Source: Rhea pennata
Taxonomy: Eukaryota > Chordata > Aves > Rheiformes > Rheidae
NCBI RefSeq assembly: GCF_028389875.1
Contig: NC_084673.1
Span: forward strand, 12,375,501-12,439,500
DNA length: 64,000 nt
Reading direction: 5' to 3'
Position 1 is the stretch's first letter; each line of letters starts with the position of its first letter. Shown here piece by piece: positions 60,180 through 64,000 of this stretch. The notes below the pieces were generated by a model that saw nothing but the letters and a program-made list of their open reading frames with translations, was not told the DNA's origin and made no database searches. A program made the translations under genes and the position numbers.

Positions 60180-60330
60180 GATTTATGGGTCTTCAAGACA
60201 GGTGCATATGCAAGAGTGCATGTAATCTGCATGTGAAATTACCATGATTGTGTGTGCATATGGGGTATTAGCAGGCGTGAACCACCAAGAAGGTAGTTGC
60301 CTATTTGCATATGTGATGACGGTAAACAGA
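60180..60330. promoter_or_regulatory. Cluster of POU octamer-like and GCATATG motifs
   Basis: An exact POU octamer ATTTGCAT lies at 60303-60310 and runs into ATATG. GCATATG occurs near 60207 and 60258, and GCATGT-type repeats lie between. The local density is above background to the eye, but no function is shown. Confidence 0.22.
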
Positions 60331-62559
60331 TACATGAGCAGAACATGAAAGCTCACATCAGCACACTCACTATGTAGCCAGGGCAGTTTTAAGTTTTGAG
60401 TATCAGACCTACTAAGTCCAACTGTAACATGCCTAAAGTTGTATTAAATTCTAAACTGAAAGGGTTGGTGTAAACACAATCATCTCTAGGTTGCCAAAAT
60501 GCACACTAGCAATTTTTTTTCATTACTGAAATAACTCTATAGCTCACTACCACTCCACATGCTATTAATGAACCTTTGGGGTATAATACATATTTGCAAA
60601 ATTTGATAGCAATATAAAGCAAGGTCAAATATGCGTTCTCCCTACATGCAGAATATAATCTTGTTTTTTAGATAAATTAATTAGCTTTTCTTTTTGCTCT
60701 CTGAGAAAAATATTTTATTATAGGGCATTTCACATGTAGCCAAATAAAATCAATTGCATCCAAGCTATTATGTTTGGAGTAGCATCATCCAGTTTTGTGC
60801 ACAAACAAGAACTGAATAGGAGCACAGCCTCTTGACTAACAGAAGATTCTTGAGTGCTAGATTAAGATCAAACAGCAAACAGTAGCCAGTTTGAATTCTA
60901 GTAATGTTTGCACGTGTTGTGTAGTTAGCAACTGATAGACACACATAACGTTTAGATGTCAGAAATGTTCTATCACCTTAGTCAATGTAGGAAGGCAGTA
61001 CTAGGCACAGGACATTTGCTTTTAGTCACAGACTAGATAAAGAAACTAGAGATAATTGGAATTACACTCATTCATTTCCAAAAAGGTCAATAAAAATACT
61101 ATGTTTTTTAATTCTTTCTGTCTTTCAACTGTTTACTATTTCCTAATTCATTTCACTCTTGAACATCCTTTATTGTTTGTTTTGTTTTGTTTTTTTACCT
61201 AATGCAGCTCAGGGTCCTGCTCTACTTTTCTTCTGGGGGTTAAACTTAACGAGGTTATTAGATGACAAATATGTTACACTGGTAGATGTCATCTTACTGA
61301 TAGTTTGATAAGAACTCATCTTTACTTTGATTACTTAGTTGACTGCTGAGATTGCATCGATTCACTGCAGTGAAGTAACAGTTCTCTCTGTTCTCTTTGC
61401 TCTCACAGTTTGCAGTATATTCCTACTGCTCTGTCACTTGGGAATTTAACATTCCTGGTCTTACAGCATCTGTTCTCTCAAAAATTTTCACTGATCTTTA
61501 GTTCTGATATCTGGATACCGCATACCAGAGTAAGAGCCTTCTGAAATGACTGTAAATCCAGAGGTGCAATATTACATCTAAGTTACTTTACATTAATCTC
61601 AGTACCACCAAAATCCAATCATAGATATCTATTTCTCTCTGAATTGGATCCAGATTTTCACTAAGAATAGAACTCAATACTCTAGAAAAATTTAAGGCAG
61701 GTCTTTTAGATAAGATTCTAGTTATCCTGAATCAATGACCAAGTTTCATGTAGGGCATTTGCAGGCTGTTGCTATTTGAGAAGGTCTAACTCAGGCAACT
61801 CCAGACTATGAGTTTCTTACCTGAATTAACCCTGCAGAGGAGACATATAGAGGAGTATTTGTCTCCGGTCCTGGAGCTCTCTCTAGCACAGACCCAAGCT
61901 CTGGCAATGTCAAGAAAAAATGTAAGCGTTCATGAAGGATCAGATCCTAATTTTTAAAATCTTGTGTTAATTAAAAAAAAAAAAAAAGCTCTATTAATAA
62001 ACTGCCTTTAAGCAAAAAAACAAAACAAAACAAAACATAATCCTCTTCAAATAGGCATCAAGTTGTAAATTAAGCTTAATGGGAGAATTTGATTAAAAAA
62101 GAGGACAACAAAAGTTATACTTCATTCTCATCAGGAGTTACTTACAGTCACTGTAAAGTCAGTATACCTAATCCACTAACTATCTACATGAGAAGAGTAA
62201 CTAAATTATAGGCATTTCTTTATTCCACTGTAAATTGACATGTTCTGACAAGACAGTTTGTTTGCTTTTATTGTTCAAACCCCCCAAAGTCTTTACTGTC
62301 TGCTTCTCCACTTGTCTTAAATGTTTGATTAAGCACTGTGAGAATTGTCAGTATTGATAAACTTCTTTCCAGTACATTAAGCACTCTAATCCTTTACATT
62401 CCTACTCTATCTTCATGGCCAAGTCGGTCAGCTTCCTTAGCACTTCATTTTAGGCCAGTATTTGGAGTAGAAATAGCATATAAATAAAAATGAATGTAAT
62501 GGCAGGAAAAATTGTTTTAGTGCATCTGAAGAATTCTGCCAGAATCTGTATGCAAAGGG

Positions 62560-62720
62560 CTGTGCTTGTTCTTCCGTAATCATAAGGCTGAAATAAATAT
62601 TTAATGAGCTAATGAAAAAGGGCTAATTAAACCCAGCACTTTTTTCTAGTTCTGTAAAACTTCTTAATTGTGCTAAGTGCCAATGCTATTTATTCATCCT
62701 TCATGAGCTTTAACTAAACA
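62560..62720. promoter_or_regulatory. Candidate distal conserved element (homeodomain-rich)
   Basis: Several TAAT cores (TTTAATGAGCTAATG, GGCTAATTAAACC, CTTAATTG) lie within about 90 bases, flanked by unique sequence, about 15 kb upstream of SOX3. The pattern fits a developmental enhancer CNE. No alignment was available. Confidence 0.28.
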
Positions 62721-64000
62721 GGAGTCTTTCGATGTCTGTACTATATTTTGGATTAGACTCCGTTTATTCAATGAAAGGAGGTTCAGATCAGTAAATTCAG
62801 AACTCAGTATGAACTCTGCTGATTTTTACAGTTGTTAGGTTCAGCATTTCAAGCTTATTTTTACTACATTCCTTCTTCATACTGGTCTAACATTGACATT
62901 TGTGTCTCTTAAACAAGGAATATGTCAAAACCTATTACTGATGCATGAAATTTGATTTAGAATACTGTACTGAAAAAATTGACTATGTTTCACGTTGTCT
63001 CCTTTTTGTCTGCCTGAATTTCACTTTGCTGCATTCTGGGGATAGAAGCACATTTCAGGAAAGCAGGGACATACTGTAAGTGATGTACATTTATATCAAG
63101 ATTGCACAAACATAACTCAGTTTGGAATTTGTTTCCATGAAAATAATCAGGACACCAGTGTAAGCCACACAGCTATGTTAGCTAATAAAGTTTGTGTAGC
63201 ATATCTGTGAATACTTCCTCAAACTCACACTTACTTAATTTCATCAGAATCAGGAATTTCTATCAACATTTGTCTCTGGTCATATTTCTGCGTTACGTGT
63301 ATTAGCATGATTCTGTTGTCCTTGCTGATGCTACACAAGTCTCCACCAGCTGTATATCTCTAAGACACTGATACAAAACTTTGGTACACCATGTTCTCTA
63401 TCTTGTGAATGTAAAACTGTCAATTTAAATAAGTAATTTGGATGCAAAACATATCTGGTATTTCAGCATGAGTATCACCTAGGAAAACGTTATATATATT
63501 CACACAAGCTTAACTCATCTGTTTATCTTGTCAGATCTGCTACAGAACGATGCCATTTCTAAACAAAATCATTATGTGCTTATATTTGTTCTTATCAAAA
63601 ACTGACCGAGCTCAGCATATCATTGGTATATTCCCCTCTTTAAGAGATGATTTGGGAAAGCCACATCCAACAGAGGGGTGAGTAACAGTAGTTAGCCAGG
63701 GCAAAAATGTAAATGCCAGGTCCCCGCACTATAATCTCCACATAGACATTATTTCTAGGGACTGAAGTAGGTATTTTTGCCTCAGTAAAGGCAAGAGGAT
63801 CAGGCTCGACCATGCAATTTTATATGAAAATGAAGTGGATGAGATACTTCTGTCAGGCTCATTTAAAATAAAATAGGAGGACTGCCTTTTGTCTGCACTG
63901 CTAATAAGAAAAATATGCCAGAATAGAAGGTAATTGCAATAAGGTATGTCCCCATTTTTCTCAATTTTGCCCAGTTTTCTTTGATATGATTAAAGATGTC
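62720..64000. other. Intergenic DNA at the right edge, nothing recognised
   Basis: AT-rich unique sequence without long frames, repeats of known family or RNA genes that I can recognise. Confidence 0.45.

Larger units (their letters stand above)
53480..62560. other. Intergenic DNA upstream of SOX3, no gene seen
   Basis: AT-rich sequence with only short frames (longest about 112 codons, minus 58984-59322), none recognisable. It contains the purine microsatellite at 55625-55701, T15 at 58810-58824, and CAAAA repeats near 62013-62036. The part at 53600-54000 remains AT-rich with homeodomain-like TTAGCTAATA and could extend the upstream candidate element. No CR1 or MIR remnant was recognised here. 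Confidence 0.5.

Noticed and set aside
1..64000. CRISPR arrays, operons, phage or insertion sequences
   Set aside because: The window is vertebrate nuclear DNA; no spaced direct-repeat arrays, operon-like gene packing or transposase frames were seen.

Overview
The window looks like vertebrate, specifically sauropsid (bird, turtle or crocodilian), nuclear DNA. It is a gene-poor, AT-rich region of about 64 kb holding one clear protein gene: an intronless SOX3 (SoxB1 HMG-box transcription factor) on the minus strand at 46559-47512. The 317-residue product, without long alanine tracts, is nearer in size to non-mammalian SOX3 than to the longer mammalian proteins. The recognisable repeats are old and sparse: CR1 LINE remnants near 36.0-36.4 kb and 37.4-37.5 kb, MIR/CORE-SINE-like remnants near 30.7, 32.0-32.5 and 35.5 kb, and two weak matches to interspersed families I associate with turtles and crocodilians. 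I cannot choose between a bird and a turtle or crocodilian from this sequence alone.

Layout. 1-44.4 kb is the 3' side of SOX3. It is intergenic, with short ORFs, microsatellites, old repeats, several AT-rich stretches that look like conserved non-coding elements (CNEs), and a few splice-site-flanked open stretches that may or may not be exons. 44.5-53.0 kb is a chain of CpG islands with SOX3 inside it. The gene reads from a GC-rich promoter near 47.75-47.82 kb (CCAAT box, a TATA-like element in inverted orientation, PBX/MEIS-like and SOX/TCF-like sites), through a 5' UTR carrying a CA/TG microsatellite, to a TAA-TAG tandem stop and a 3' UTR of about 0.8 kb ending near an AATAAA signal at 45738-45743. 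49.2-53.7 kb, upstream of the gene, alternates CpG islands with homeodomain/POU/SOX-type motif clusters. 53.7-64 kb is again intergenic.

The layout fits a developmental transcription-factor gene in a regulatory gene desert: one short single-exon gene in a broad CpG-rich domain, with candidate distal elements on both sides. I found no bacterial, phage, CRISPR or intact mobile system and no strong case for an undescribed protein system. The most checkable oddities are the inverted TATA-like promoter element, a perfect 14-bp stem hairpin at 32963-32997, splice-flanked candidate exons at 14302-14393 and 41106-41276, and a MIR-like element apparently split by an insert carrying a 32-A tract. CNE, repeat-family and exon calls were made by eye and are low to moderate confidence.
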